The notes: generated from the sequence alone by a model not told the origin. A stretch of DNA of 64,000 bases from Aerococcus sanguinicola (GCF_008726925.1 NZ_VYWO01000004.1:62001-126000), one strand, 5' to 3'. Shown: positions 1 to 8,178, counted from the stretch's first letter. Translations and numbers: made by a program.

Positions 1-170
1 TGACTATCATCCTCCCCTACGCCCTGGCCTTCGCTGCAGGTGCCATGATCTTTGTCTGCGTGGAAGAACTCATTCCCGAGTCCCAGAGCAATGGCAACGA
101 AGACCTGGCGACCCTGGCTTTGATTGCTGGTTTTGCCGTGATGATGGTTCTCGACGTGGCCCTCGGCTAG
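1..170 (+). CDS. ZIP-family metal transporter, C-terminal fragment
   Basis: The reading frame is open from base 3 to the TAG at 168-170 and gives about 55 residues; the start lies outside the window. It contains [14 protein letters not shown] followed by a last hydrophobic helix ending [10 protein letters not shown]. This is typical of the final two membrane helices of ZIP (ZupT/GufA-like) divalent-metal importers, whose metal path includes the E-E pair of the first helix. I infer a membrane importer for zinc or a related metal. No terminator is visible after the stop. The rhodanese gene follows after about 106 bases with its own ribosome binding site. Confidence 0.75.
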   Translation, partial: TIILPYALAFAAGAMIFVCVEELIPESQSNGNEDLATLALIAGFAVMMVLDVALG

Positions 171-276
171 CTTTTAGCCTCTCTTCCCCGAGTAAACGAA
201 ACTTGTAAACGCTTTGAGCATATAAGTTGTATCTGGCCTACTTTCTGTTATGATTAAGTCATAGGAGGTAGATATT

Positions 277-576
277 ATGAACCAAGTAACGATTGAAGAA
301 TTTTACGACATTGTAAAAGCAGACGAACCCGTTAACATTCTTGATGTTCGCCCACGTGACTTATACGAAGAAGGCCACGTCCCAGGCGCCGTTCACTTCC
401 CTCTCTCACAGATCGAAGACCACTTAGATGAATTAGACAAGGACAAGGTCTACTATGTCATCTGCCATGACGGCAAAGGGTCCAAAAAAGGTACCGAAAT
501 CTTAGAAAAGAATGGTTTCAATGCCGTTAACGTTGAAAAAGGAACCCCTGACTACCCTGGCGAATTAGAAAAATAA
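277..576 (+). CDS. Single-domain rhodanese-like sulfurtransferase
   Basis: This is a 99-residue protein consisting of one rhodanese domain. Visible landmarks are the N-terminal LDVRPRDLYEEGHVPGA segment and the active-site loop CHDGKGSKK near residues 63-71, with the persulfide-forming cysteine first. Such stand-alone cytosolic domains carry sulfur for thiolation or redox reactions; the acceptor is not evident here. The start is fixed by AGGAGG about 8 bases before the ATG. A strong terminator follows, so the gene is probably monocistronic. Confidence 0.88.
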   Translation: MNQVTIEEFYDIVKADEPVNILDVRPRDLYEEGHVPGAVHFPLSQIEDHLDELDKDKVYYVICHDGKGSKKGTEILEKNGFNAVNVEKGTPDYPGELEK

Positions 577-592
577 GTCGTCTGACTTGACC

Positions 593-632
593 AAAAGGCA
601 CCGTATCGATTGGAGATACGGTGCCTTTTTTT
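593..632. terminator. Intrinsic terminator between rhodanese and trpG
   Basis: A hairpin with arms AGGCACCGTATC and GATACGGTGCCT is followed by seven T on the plus strand. On the minus strand the stem ends in a shorter T run, so it may also serve the converging trpEG transcript. Confidence 0.85.
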
Positions 633-665
633 CTATTTAATATCATAAGCAAACGATGAGTTATT

Positions 666-1229
666 TTATTCAAGAAAGTTAGCCAGGATCTGCCGGCCGT
701 CTGGGGTCATGATGGATTCAGGGTGGAATTGGACGCCGTAGATGGGGTAGTCCCGGTGCTCTAAAGCCATGATTTCCCCGCTAGCGGTCTGGCCAGTCAC
801 CCTGAGGCAGTCGGGCAGGCTCTCCGTCTCAGCAATCAAGGAGTGGTAGCGGGCCACGGGAAAGACTTCCGGGCAGCCAGTGAAGAGCCGACTAGCGGTA
901 TCGACCTTAATCTCTGACTGCTTGCCATGCATCATCCGGTCAGCATAAGTCACCACCCCACCAAAAGCCTGGCAGATGGCTTGGTGGCCCAGGCAGACCC
1001 CGAGGATGGGAATCTTTGGCCCCAGTTCGCGGACCAGGTCCACAATCACCCCGGCATCTTCTGGCCGACCGGGGCCGGGCGAGATTACAATGGCTGTTGG
1101 CGCTAGGGCTTCAATTTCTTCCAGGCTCAACTCATCATTGCGGATGACCTGGATGTCGGGATTCAATTCCCCAAGCAATTGATAGAGGTTATAAGAGAAA
1201 CTATCGTAATTATCAATCATTAAAATCAT
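666..1229 (-). CDS. trpG: Anthranilate synthase component II (glutamine amidotransferase)
   Basis: This 187-residue class I glutamine amidotransferase supplies ammonia to TrpE for anthranilate synthesis from chorismate. The nucleophile Cys79 lies in GVCLGHQA and the catalytic His169 and Glu171 in FHPES. The N-terminal MILMIDNYDSFSYNL is the family signature. Its ATG overlaps the trpE stop by 4 bases (ATGA), implying translational coupling. By sequence alone TrpG and PabA are hard to tell apart; the tryptophan T-box upstream of the pair favours TrpG. Some such proteins serve both pathways. No other trp genes are in the window. Confidence 0.88.
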   Translation of the reverse strand: MILMIDNYDSFSYNLYQLLGELNPDIQVIRNDELSLEEIEALAPTAIVISPGPGRPEDAGVIVDLVRELGPKIPILGVCLGHQAICQAFGGVVTYADRMMHGKQSEIKVDTASRLFTGCPEVFPVARYHSLIAETESLPDCLRVTGQTASGEIMALEHRDYPIYGVQFHPESIMTPDGRQILANFLE

Positions 1230-2692
1230 TCGTCTACCTCCTGGGCGAGTTCAAGCGCGCTTAGGGATGCCTTGGCCTTGTTCAGGCATTCCTGGTATTC
1301 CTTATCGGCTTGGGAATCCGCAACAATCCCTGCCCCACTGCGGACAAAGACCTTGCCATTCTTGGCGTAGATCAAGCGGATACCGATACAGCTTTCCATA
1401 TTACCGGTAAAGTCAATATAACCAATGGCCCCACCGTAGATCCCCCGCTTGCTTCCTTCCAATTCTGCAATCAACTGGCAGGCCCGAATCTTCGGCGCCC
1501 CTGACAAGGTCCCTGCTGGCAGAACCGAACCAATGGCATCCAGGGCATCACAGTCCGACCGCAATTGGCTGCCCACCACCGAACCAATATGCATGACATG
1601 GGAGAAGCGTTCGATCGCATGCAGTGCTTCCACCTCCACACTGCCGAATTCACTGATCCGACCCAGGTCATTGCGGCCCAGGTCCACTAGCATATTGTGC
1701 TCGGCCAATTCCTTACTATCCGAAAGCAGGTCTTCTTCCAAGGCCTGGTCTTCTTCAGGTGTTTTCCCCCGGGGCCGGGTCCCCGCCAGAGGGAAGGTGT
1801 GGAGCCGGCCATCTTTTAGCTTGACCAAGGTTTCGGGCGAAGCACCAGCTAATTCGACATCCGTTCCCGCGAAGTAGAACATATAAGGCGAGGGATTCAC
1901 TGTCCGCAAGAGCCGGTAGGTGTTGAAGAGGCTGCCGGAGAAGGGGGCTGATAAATAATTCGAGAGGACAATCTGGAAGATATCCCCTTCCCGGATATAG
2001 GCCTTGGCCCGGTCCACGATGTCACAGAATTCCGCCTGGTTGAAGTAAGGGGTCACTGGGCCTTGGATCCTGCCGGCTTCTTCCTGAACCTTGTCGCCGT
2101 GGCGGAGGAGGTCCTCCATCGCATCCAGGGCCTGGACTGCTTCCCGGTAATTCTTTTCCACTTGGTCCAGGCGCACATTTACGATCAGAATGATTTTTTG
2201 TTTCAAATGATCGAAAGCAATCACCTGGTCAAAGAGCATCAGGTCCAGATCCTTGAAGTTCTCGTGGTCAGCGACGGGGCGCTTGGCTGCAGGCTCCACA
2301 TAGTTGAAATAATCATAGGCGAAGTAACCCACCAGGCCCCCAGTAAAAGTCGGCAAGTCCGGCAAGCGTGGGCTCCGATAGTCCGCCAGTAATTGGCGGA
2401 GGTAGGCCGCGGGGTCTTCCGTCTCATAGACCTGGTCCCCGATTTCTAAACGGCCATCCTTACAGGTCACTTCCAACTTAGGCTCATAGCCAAGGAAGCT
2501 ATAGCGGCCCCAGGTCTCATTAGCTTGAGCCGATTCCAGCATATAACAATGACTAGAAGCCTGCTTCAAGATCCGCATGGCTTCGATGGGTGTGATAAAG
2601 TCTGATAGAATTTCGCGCGCTAGGGGCACAATGGTATAGTCCGGGTCTTGGGCGAAGGCTTGGACCTCCTCCAGGCTTAGCTTTAACGGCAT
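1226..2692 (-). CDS. trpE: Anthranilate synthase component I
   Basis: This 488-residue chorismate-utilising enzyme makes anthranilate from chorismate, the first committed step to tryptophan. The N-terminal domain holds a CYMLESAQ segment corresponding to the LLES-type feedback-inhibition site. The C-terminal domain has the family motifs ERFSHVMHI, LPAGTLSGAPK and GIYGGAIGYI, with IVADSQADKEYQE near the end. Full length for the family. It is first in a two-gene trpEG unit with a 4-base overlap. Transcription is controlled by the T-box leader immediately upstream, which reads tryptophan. PabB is the alternative, but the T-box argues against it. Confidence 0.92.
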   Translation of the reverse strand: MPLKLSLEEVQAFAQDPDYTIVPLAREILSDFITPIEAMRILKQASSHCYMLESAQANETWGRYSFLGYEPKLEVTCKDGRLEIGDQVYETEDPAAYLRQLLADYRSPRLPDLPTFTGGLVGYFAYDYFNYVEPAAKRPVADHENFKDLDLMLFDQVIAFDHLKQKIILIVNVRLDQVEKNYREAVQALDAMEDLLRHGDKVQEEAGRIQGPVTPYFNQAEFCDIVDRAKAYIREGDIFQIVLSNYLSAPFSGSLFNTYRLLRTVNPSPYMFYFAGTDVELAGASPETLVKLKDGRLHTFPLAGTRPRGKTPEEDQALEEDLLSDSKELAEHNMLVDLGRNDLGRISEFGSVEVEALHAIERFSHVMHIGSVVGSQLRSDCDALDAIGSVLPAGTLSGAPKIRACQLIAELEGSKRGIYGGAIGYIDFTGNMESCIGIRLIYAKNGKVFVRSGAGIVADSQADKEYQECLNKAKASLSALELAQEVDE

Positions 2693-2727
2693 ATTCTTTC
2701 CTCCAAATTCTAAAAACCGCCTGCCAA

Positions 2728-3011
2728 GAAAAAAAGTCCTTGACAGAAGTACACATCTGTCAAGGACGAATCGTTACTTTGAGTAAATAATCCGCGGTGC
2801 CACCTTGAATTTACGCTCGCGCGCACACTTGGCTAGGATACCAACATATCCCTGGTTCGTCACGCCAACCTTCACGTCGCAGGCTACTCGACTCCGTCTT
2901 TCACTGCGCCCTCTGCGGTCCATTTGACAACTTGTTTCTGGTCCGGCTCTCATCTCCCCGGGCTCTCTGTGCAGGCATCGTTGCCGTTATCTCCGCTTCA
3001 TCGGTTTAATT
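2728..3011 (-). promoter_or_regulatory. Tryptophan-specific T-box leader with terminator
   Basis: On the minus strand the conserved T-box core AAGGTGGCACCGCG is at 2806-2793. It is followed by a terminator hairpin, GTCCTTGACAG pairing with CTGTCAAGGAC, and a T run (2767-2728). In stem I the specifier reads UGG followed by ACC (2922-2920), the usual position for the codon that pairs with the tRNA anticodon, so the sensed tRNA is tRNA-Trp. Uncharged tRNA-Trp should favour antitermination and expression of trpEG. Confidence 0.93.
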
Positions 3012-3017
3012 GCAACT

Positions 3018-3046
3018 AGTCTAGCATGGCGGATCACACTTGTCAA
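3018..3046 (-). promoter_or_regulatory. Promoter of the trpEG T-box transcript
   Basis: On the minus strand a perfect -35 TTGACA (3046-3041) and a -10 TAGACT (3023-3018) are separated by 17 bases. Transcription would start near 3011, at the 5' edge of the T-box leader. Confidence 0.85.
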
Positions 3047-3053
3047 CAAGAAA

Positions 3054-3086
3054 AATACAAAAACCGGTCCCAGATCAGGACCGGCC
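3054..3086 (-). terminator. Terminator upstream of the trp promoter
   Basis: The stem CCGGTCC/GGACCGG (plus-strand 3064-3084) is followed on the minus strand by TTTTTGTATTTTT. It would stop read-through from the Gate-domain gene before the trpEG promoter. Confidence 0.6.
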
Positions 3087-3336
3087 GGAAATTCATATCA
3101 GTCATTGGGTCAGCTCTCGGTGTGCTTGCCCCTAGCCACCGGTCTCTTAGAACACCACTTGGCCCAAGGCGGGATGGTGCAAGGAAAATTTTTGATTAAA
3201 AAGCGGGACCGATTGTTTGAAAAATTTGAAGGGGCGTTTTGTGCATAGGCCGTTCGAAGGAAAATTGGAGAGCCCGTTTTGTGCTCAGAGCTGTCGACCG
3301 CAATTATCTGAGTCTAAACGCGCGCCCTCACACCCT
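3087..3336. other. Intergenic stretch with repeat-like sequence
   Basis: No gene is seen in these 250 bases. On the minus strand, directly after the stop of the Gate-domain gene, lies AAAGGGTGTGAGGGCGCGCG (3338-3319), identical to a 20-base sequence at 8033-8052 that covers the end of the LysR gene. Further along are short related phrases ending GAGCACAAAACGGGC and ATGCACAAAACGCCCC. It reads as part of a dispersed intergenic repeat family. Confidence 0.55.
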
Positions 3337-4491
3337 TTACATGACCAAAATATAGATAAAGTGGGCGGCGGCTCCGGCGACTAGGCCGCCGATGGTGTGG
3401 CTGAGGAGGGCGTAGCCGGTGACTTCTTGGGTGTCTAGGGCATCCATCATGGCGATGTGGGTCGATAGGTAACCTGACCAACACATGCACATGGCGGTGA
3501 AGACAGCCAGGTCATTGCCATTGGCGAGGCCCGATTCGACCAGTTTGGCTGCCATCCCCACGGCAGCGCCCGCTGCTCCCAGGGCAGTGATGGGCACAGA
3601 GACGGCTTCAGGGTTGGAGAAGCCGAAGATTGGGGTCAGGATAAAGGATAGTTTCTCCCCTAACCAAGGCAAGAAGGGAACGCCCTGGCCGAGCTCTCCG
3701 GTGTAAGTTCCGTCTGGTCCGGGGCCGTGGGTCAAGAGCATCACCATGGTGCAGACCACCAGGACACCAGGAATAATGGCCAGACCCATTTCTACCCCGT
3801 TCTTGCCCCCATCTAGAAGAGAGCCCAGGATACGAGCACCGACTCCTCCCGAGCGGACCACTCGCGATCCTGTTGGCAGGTTTTCGCCATGTTCCGTCTC
3901 CACATAGTCTGTCGTCCCATAGACCTTCTTGGTGAAGTGCAGCATGAGGCGGACACTGACCACACTCCCAATTACTGCACCCGAGTTCCCGATCAAGGCT
4001 GCCATCGCCGCCCCCTCTAGCGGAATGGCGAGAACCGTTGCCGTCACAATCAAGCCCATCCCAAAAGACGTGCCGATATTGGTCAAGGCAGGCAACTGGT
4101 ATTTCTTGAATAAACGTTTGAAATTATCTTCCTTGGCCAGGGTCAAGACCGCTGGATTATCTGACATGTAGCAGTTGAGCACGCCTAAGGAGGAAGCCCC
4201 CGGCATGTCATAGATGGGGCCAATCAAGCGGGACAAGAGCTTATCAATCAAAGCCACAAAACCAAATTCAGAGAAGAGGGAAGACAGGGCCCCCGTTATG
4301 ACCGATATAGCCATCAAAAAGAAGCAGGTATTCATGAGGAGGTCATTAGCCGTTGCCATAATGGTCGACAGCATATTGACTACCCCCATCCGACTGCCAA
4401 TCGCTCCAAATATCCCAAAGAAAACCACCACAAAAACAATAGGTTCGAGGCCAATTGCTTTTTTATATCGATATTGTTTCACCCAATCCAC
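3337..4491 (-). CDS. Gate-domain (nucleoside-recognition type) membrane protein
   Basis: This 384-residue polytopic membrane protein has about nine hydrophobic segments. The signature is the region GALSSLFSEFGFVALIDKLL and MPGASSLGVLNCYMSDNPAV, characteristic of Gate domains found in nucleoside transporters, spore maturation proteins and FeoB. A second gate-like half contains IFGFSNPEAVSVPITALGAAGA. Substrate unknown; a transporter role is inferred. The stop codon overlaps the repeat-like sequence described at 3319-3338. No gene is close enough upstream on the same strand to suggest an operon except the downstream-facing ECF gene beyond its terminator. Confidence 0.65.
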   Translation of the reverse strand: MDWVKQYRYKKAIGLEPIVFVVVFFGIFGAIGSRMGVVNMLSTIMATANDLLMNTCFFLMAISVITGALSSLFSEFGFVALIDKLLSRLIGPIYDMPGASSLGVLNCYMSDNPAVLTLAKEDNFKRLFKKYQLPALTNIGTSFGMGLIVTATVLAIPLEGAAMAALIGNSGAVIGSVVSVRLMLHFTKKVYGTTDYVETEHGENLPTGSRVVRSGGVGARILGSLLDGGKNGVEMGLAIIPGVLVVCTMVMLLTHGPGPDGTYTGELGQGVPFLPWLGEKLSFILTPIFGFSNPEAVSVPITALGAAGAAVGMAAKLVESGLANGNDLAVFTAMCMCWSGYLSTHIAMMDALDTQEVTGYALLSHTIGGLVAGAAAHFIYILVM

Positions 4492-4561
4492 TCCTTAACA
4501 CATCACTCATTCGATAAAACTTTTCCCATTATAGCACAAAAAGCAGCAAGCAATCGATAAG

Positions 4562-4594
4562 AAAAGGCGCCCCCTAGTTTCTGGCGCCCTTTTC
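4562..4594 (-). terminator. Terminator after the ECF S-component gene
   Basis: On the minus strand AAAAGGGCGCC and GGCGCCTTTT form a GC-rich stem around a short loop, followed by T residues. It lies just downstream of the niaX-like stop codon. Confidence 0.8.
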
Positions 4595-4603
4595 CTTGAC
4601 TAC

Positions 4604-5164
4604 TTATTTATTAAAGAAGGAAACCACTCGGGCCTTGTCTAAGGCGCGTGCGGTTTGATAGCCTAGCTCAAAGTCCACCATGCCGTGGATAATCCCACCC
4701 AAACCGACGAAGACAAAGAGCGTGGTAAAGTAGCCCGCTGCTAAGTTGCCAGTGCCGAGCCCCGTCACCAGGTAGACCACAATCACTTCGGCCAAGGCAT
4801 GGATAAAGGCAAGTACGAAGGAAAAAATAGTCCGTGTGCTCACTTTTTTGACCACGCTAGGATGTTTCTTAAAATAATAAGCCCCAAAAGTCGCAAAGAA
4901 GACGTGGCTGAGCCCGCGCAAGCCAATAACAAAGGGAAAGCCCGCCAAGAAAAAACCGATACCAGAAGCCAAGGCCACAAAGGCTGCTGACGCAGGCCCC
5001 ATGAAGATGGCCAAGACAATGGGCAGATGGCTGGCCAGGGTATAGGAAGCCGGCCCGAGGACCACTTTGATGGGCATGACCATGGGAATCAAGATGGCCA
5101 AAGCCGTTAACAAGGCGGTTAAAGTTAAGCGTTGGATGGACTGTTTATTCTGACTGAGAGACAT
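4604..5164 (-). CDS. niaX: ECF transporter S-component, probably niacin-specific
   Basis: This 186-residue integral membrane protein has about six helices. The start RLTLTALLTALAILIPMVMP with KVVLGPASYTLASHLP, and the GLRGLSHVFFATFGAY segment, resemble NiaX-type substrate-binding subunits of energy-coupling-factor transporters. These share an EcfA-EcfA'-EcfT module encoded elsewhere; none is in the window. I chose the ATG at 5164 because AAGGTGAT sits 4-8 bases before it. An in-frame ATG 15 bases upstream has no ribosome site. The GNAT gene lies 42 bases upstream on the same strand, so both may be cotranscribed. Niacin as substrate is inferred from general resemblance only. Confidence 0.65.
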   Translation of the reverse strand: MSLSQNKQSIQRLTLTALLTALAILIPMVMPIKVVLGPASYTLASHLPIVLAIFMGPASAAFVALASGIGFFLAGFPFVIGLRGLSHVFFATFGAYYFKKHPSVVKKVSTRTIFSFVLAFIHALAEVIVVYLVTGLGTGNLAAGYFTTLFVFVGLGGIIHGMVDFELGYQTARALDKARVVSFFNK

Positions 5165-5206
5165 GGAATCACCTTTCATTTATTTTTTCTAATTATTACA
5201 AGCTAT

Positions 5207-5686
5207 CTACAGGGGCCGGTACATGATATAGATATTGGAATAAGTCCCATTCTTCAAGAGGAAGCCATCAGGAATGGTGCCGACAATTTGGAAACCTTGC
5301 TGGGTATAGACCTTAATGGCAGCATAGTTGATGGCGACCACGGCATTGAACTGCATCCCCTTGAAACCTAATGATTTCGCTTCTTCCAGCGAGGCTTCCA
5401 CCAGGCTAGCAAAAAGCCCCCGCCCGCGGAAGGCCTTGTTCATGCAGTAGGAAGCATTGGCCACATGCCCGCAACGGCCGATATTATTGGGTGATAGGGT
5501 ATAAAAACCGGCTAGCTCGCCGTCAATCTTCATGCAGGTCACGCCCGCTTTATGGGCTAAATAATCAGCAAAGTCTTCCGGACTGTAGAGCGCCGTCCCT
5601 GGAAAGGCCAGACCATCTTCCAACACATCATTCCAGATCGCCGTCATTTGCTCAAGATCTTTCGGCTGATAGGTTAACAATTCCAC
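5207..5686 (-). CDS. GNAT-family N-acetyltransferase
   Basis: This 159-residue GNAT-fold protein is predicted to transfer acetyl groups from acetyl-CoA. The CoA pyrophosphate-binding loop is seen in NKAFRGRGLFASLVEASL near residues 83-100 (an R/Q-x-x-G-x-G/A variant). It is followed by the V/I-N-Y-A-A-I-K-V-Y-T-Q-Q-GF strand-helix typical of the family. The start is GTG, placed 6-7 bases after AGAGGT. Substrate unknown. It probably heads a two-gene unit with the ECF S-component. Confidence 0.8.
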   Translation of the reverse strand: MELLTYQPKDLEQMTAIWNDVLEDGLAFPGTALYSPEDFADYLAHKAGVTCMKIDGELAGFYTLSPNNIGRCGHVANASYCMNKAFRGRGLFASLVEASLEEAKSLGFKGMQFNAVVAINYAAIKVYTQQGFQIVGTIPDGFLLKNGTYSNIYIMYRPL

Positions 5687-5771
5687 TTTCTTACCTCTTT
5701 CTCATCTTTTACTCATTTATTATAGAGGAGAATGTGGCCTTTGCCTAGGGGGATTTTGACCCTTTCCATAC

Positions 5772-5796
5772 AAAAAGCCCCCCTCACGAGGAGCTT
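5772..5796 (-). terminator. Terminator after the MetE-like gene
   Basis: On the minus strand AAGCTCCTC, loop GTGA and GGGGGGCTT form a stem followed by TTTTG. It lies 12 bases past the stop codon of the MetE-like gene. Confidence 0.75.
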
Positions 5797-5807
5797 GAAA
5801 TGATTCC

Positions 5808-6992
5808 CTATTCACCAAAGAATTGGTAGGCAATCTCATGACCCTGGTCGATCTTGGCCCATTGCTGGTCTTCGGTCAATTCATTCCCACAGTCGCAAGA
5901 AGCGAAACCACATTGGTGGGAGAGGTATAAGTTGTCTTTTGAAACATAGTGGCTGGCTTCCTCTAAGAGGCGGAGGGCGCGGTCAGCGTCATCCAAACCA
6001 GCTGTCTTGGAAGATAGGGCACCGACAACGACTTCAACGTCTGGGCGGTCTTCGAAGACTTTGAGCGCAGACAAGCTCCCGGCCCGTTCGTCATCCCATT
6101 CTAAGTAGAAGCGGTCATAGTGTTGGCGGGCGAGGAAGTATTTAGCGACTTCGGTATAGGCCCCATCCGTGAAGGCGCGTGAGGCGTAGTTGCCGCGGCA
6201 GTTATGGCCGTAGACCTTGAGCCCCAATTCATGGGCATAGTCAGCCACTGCATTGTTCAAGTCAATCAATTGATTGGCCAGTTCTTCCTTGGAGAAGCTG
6301 GACCCGTCAAAGTCTAAGGAGTCGAGGCGGATCTCATCCTCATCACCGACAAAGCTGGCCCAGATGCAGTCATCAATCTGCAGGACGCTGGCACCGGCTG
6401 CCGCATATTCTTTGACGAATTCCTTATAGGCTTGGGTCAGGTCATGGCGGAATTCAGCTAGGTCAGAATAGAACTTGCCCTCGCCAATCTCACCTAAAGC
6501 CAAGAGCTCGAAGTAGAGGTGGCCCGGCGCAAAGATGGTGTGCTTCACAGCAACATCATCGGGCGCTAGAGACTTCACCAATTTGAAGTGGTCGACGAAG
6601 GGGTGGTTCTTGCCCGATAACTTACCGGTCACATGGAGACCAATATCGCGGCGGGTTTCATAGTCCTGCTTGTTGCCGTCCGCATCTTCTTCGTAGAAGT
6701 GGTAGCCAGAGTCATTGATGTAGCGGTCAATCCCGCTCAGGCCCCAGGCGAAGTCCAAGTGCCAGAGAGAGCGTTGGAATTCCCCGTCCGAGATCTCAGT
6801 CAAGCCATGGGCCACTTGCTTAGCCACGATGTCTTTAACCGCTGCTTCTTCGGCTTCCTTGTAGCCAGGCAGGTCATCGTAGAAGGGATAAGTAATGTCG
6901 TCACGTTTTTCAATTTCATTTTTATAAGTCAAGAGTTCTTTGGGGCGTAAGAGAGAGCCTACTGTTAAGAATCGTTTGGAAAAAGTTGTCAT
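5808..6992 (-). CDS. MetE-like cobalamin-independent methyltransferase (short form)
   Basis: This 394-residue protein corresponds to the C-terminal catalytic half of cobalamin-independent methionine synthase, as in the YxjG/YxjH-type proteins. Expected zinc-site and folate-pocket segments are visible: LQIDDCIW, the HNCRGN motif and the C-terminal QCGFASCDCGNELT with metal-ligand cysteine. It lacks the N-terminal domain of full-length MetE, so it may use a methyl donor other than long-chain methyl-tetrahydrofolate. I place the start at the ATG at 6992; an in-frame GTG 9 bases upstream overlaps the ribosome site GAGTG. It is divergent from a LysR regulator, which likely controls it. Confidence 0.82.
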   Translation of the reverse strand: MTTFSKRFLTVGSLLRPKELLTYKNEIEKRDDITYPFYDDLPGYKEAEEAAVKDIVAKQVAHGLTEISDGEFQRSLWHLDFAWGLSGIDRYINDSGYHFYEEDADGNKQDYETRRDIGLHVTGKLSGKNHPFVDHFKLVKSLAPDDVAVKHTIFAPGHLYFELLALGEIGEGKFYSDLAEFRHDLTQAYKEFVKEYAAAGASVLQIDDCIWASFVGDEDEIRLDSLDFDGSSFSKEELANQLIDLNNAVADYAHELGLKVYGHNCRGNYASRAFTDGAYTEVAKYFLARQHYDRFYLEWDDERAGSLSALKVFEDRPDVEVVVGALSSKTAGLDDADRALRLLEEASHYVSKDNLYLSHQCGFASCDCGNELTEDQQWAKIDQGHEIAYQFFGE

Positions 6993-7067
6993 GTCAATCA
7001 CTCGCTTTCTTGACTCTAACTATACGCGAAGGGCGGAAAAATTTGAAATATCTATTTACAAGAGCTA

Positions 7068-7088
7068 GCTATAGCGGTAGACTATAGC
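7068..7088. promoter_or_regulatory. Palindrome in the metE-like/lysR divergent region
   Basis: GCTATAG and CTATAGC arms are separated by seven bases. The site lies between the divergent MetE-like and LysR genes, about 28 bases before the LysR start. Its dyad layout fits a LysR-type operator (T-N11-A class), so I infer it as the regulator's site. Confidence 0.5.
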
Positions 7089-7116
7089 CAATCTTTTAGA
7101 AGAAAGGAGCCCAAGC

Positions 7117-8043
7117 ATGCGCCTCGAAGACTTTAAATACTTCCAAACCATTGCCAGCGAGCTGTCACTCAGCCAGGCCGCTAACAAACTCTACATCTCC
7201 CAGCCCTCCCTGTCCAATGCCATGACCAAGCTCGAAAAGGAATTGGACGTGACCCTCTTCACCCGGAGTTCGCGGGGGATTTCCCTCACCACAGATGGCG
7301 AAGAATTCCTCCAATATGCCAACCAGATCCTGGAACAGATGCAGTTAGTCGAACGCCGCTACTTCGACAAGGAACCCCCTGCTCTCCCCATCTTCTCCGT
7401 GGTCTGCCACCACTATGCCTTCGTCGTCGACGCCTTCTCCCGCCTGCTCAAGCGCCACCAGGACAAAGCCTTCCAAGCCTCGGTGAAGGAGGTCCGAACC
7501 TATGAGGTCATCGAAGAGGTCTACCAATTGCGGAGCGAACTGGGCGTCATCTACCGCAGCCACTACAACCAGAAGATCATTGACCGGGTCCTCTCTGACA
7601 AGCACCTCAGCTTCACCCCCCTAGTCACCGCCAAGCCCCATATCTTCACCTACAAGGGCCACCCCCTGGCCAAGAAGAAACGCCTGACCTTCGAGGACCT
7701 GGCCCCCTACCCCCGGCTCAACTTCGACCAGGGCAAGCACAATTCCTTCTACTTCTGGGAAGAAGTCCACGCTGACCAAGGCGTCAAACAATCCATCGTC
7801 GTCAGCGACCGGGCCACCATCTTCAACCTCATGATCGGCCTCAACGGCTACACCATCTCCTCCGGCATCATCAACGCCAACCTCAACGGCGAAGACATCA
7901 TCGCCATCCCCCTCGACTCCAGCGAAGAAATCGAAATCGGCTACCTCACCAACGACAGCCACACCCCCAACCCCATCGCCAAAGAATTCATCAGCATCTT
8001 AGAAGACTGCCTCAAAGAAGGAATAGAAAAACAAAGGGTGTGA
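7117..8043 (+). CDS. LysR-family transcriptional regulator
   Basis: This 308-residue protein has an N-terminal winged helix (about residues 1-60) with FQTIASELSLSQAANKLYISQPSLSNAM and FTRSSRGISLTTDGE, the classic LysR DNA-binding signature. The C-terminal part is the periplasmic-binding-like effector domain. The start has AGAAAGGAG before the ATG. It is transcribed away from the MetE-like gene and probably regulates that gene and itself, perhaps in response to a methionine-pathway metabolite (inference). The last codons run into the 20-base sequence shared with 3319-3338, so the repeat forms part of the C-terminal coding end (KQRV-stop). Confidence 0.88.
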   Translation: MRLEDFKYFQTIASELSLSQAANKLYISQPSLSNAMTKLEKELDVTLFTRSSRGISLTTDGEEFLQYANQILEQMQLVERRYFDKEPPALPIFSVVCHHYAFVVDAFSRLLKRHQDKAFQASVKEVRTYEVIEEVYQLRSELGVIYRSHYNQKIIDRVLSDKHLSFTPLVTAKPHIFTYKGHPLAKKKRLTFEDLAPYPRLNFDQGKHNSFYFWEEVHADQGVKQSIVVSDRATIFNLMIGLNGYTISSGIINANLNGEDIIAIPLDSSEEIEIGYLTNDSHTPNPIAKEFISILEDCLKEGIEKQRV

Positions 8044-8052
8044 GGGCGCGCG
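8033..8052 (+). repeat. 20-bp repeat at the lysR 3' end
   Basis: AAAGGGTGTGAGGGCGCGCG is identical to the minus-strand sequence at 3338-3319, where it again coincides with the end of a coding region. A shorter version, ACAAAGGGTGTGAG, recurs at about 8152-8165. Confidence 0.7.
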
Positions 8053-8145
8053 ATCAGAAGTGGGCCTCTGGAGCAAAGAGCCAGAGAAGACTGAAAGTCT
8101 TCGAAGAATCTTTGTGAAGAGGAGCCACTTCTGCGCGACCGAACC
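8048..8145. repeat. Large imperfect hairpin after lysR
   Basis: CAGAAGTGG near 8055 pairs with CCACTTCTG near 8125-8135, flanked by CGCG on both sides. GCCTCT pairs roughly with AGAGGAG, and AAGACT-GAA-AGTCTT forms an inner hairpin. No coding potential is supported. Confidence 0.55.
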
Positions 8146-8178
8146 CGACTACAAAGGGTGTGAGCAAAGGCGATTAGA

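Noticed and set aside
666..2692. trpEG as pabAB (folate synthesis)
   Set aside because: The tryptophan T-box with UGG specifier indicates tryptophan control, although dual use of the amidotransferase is possible.
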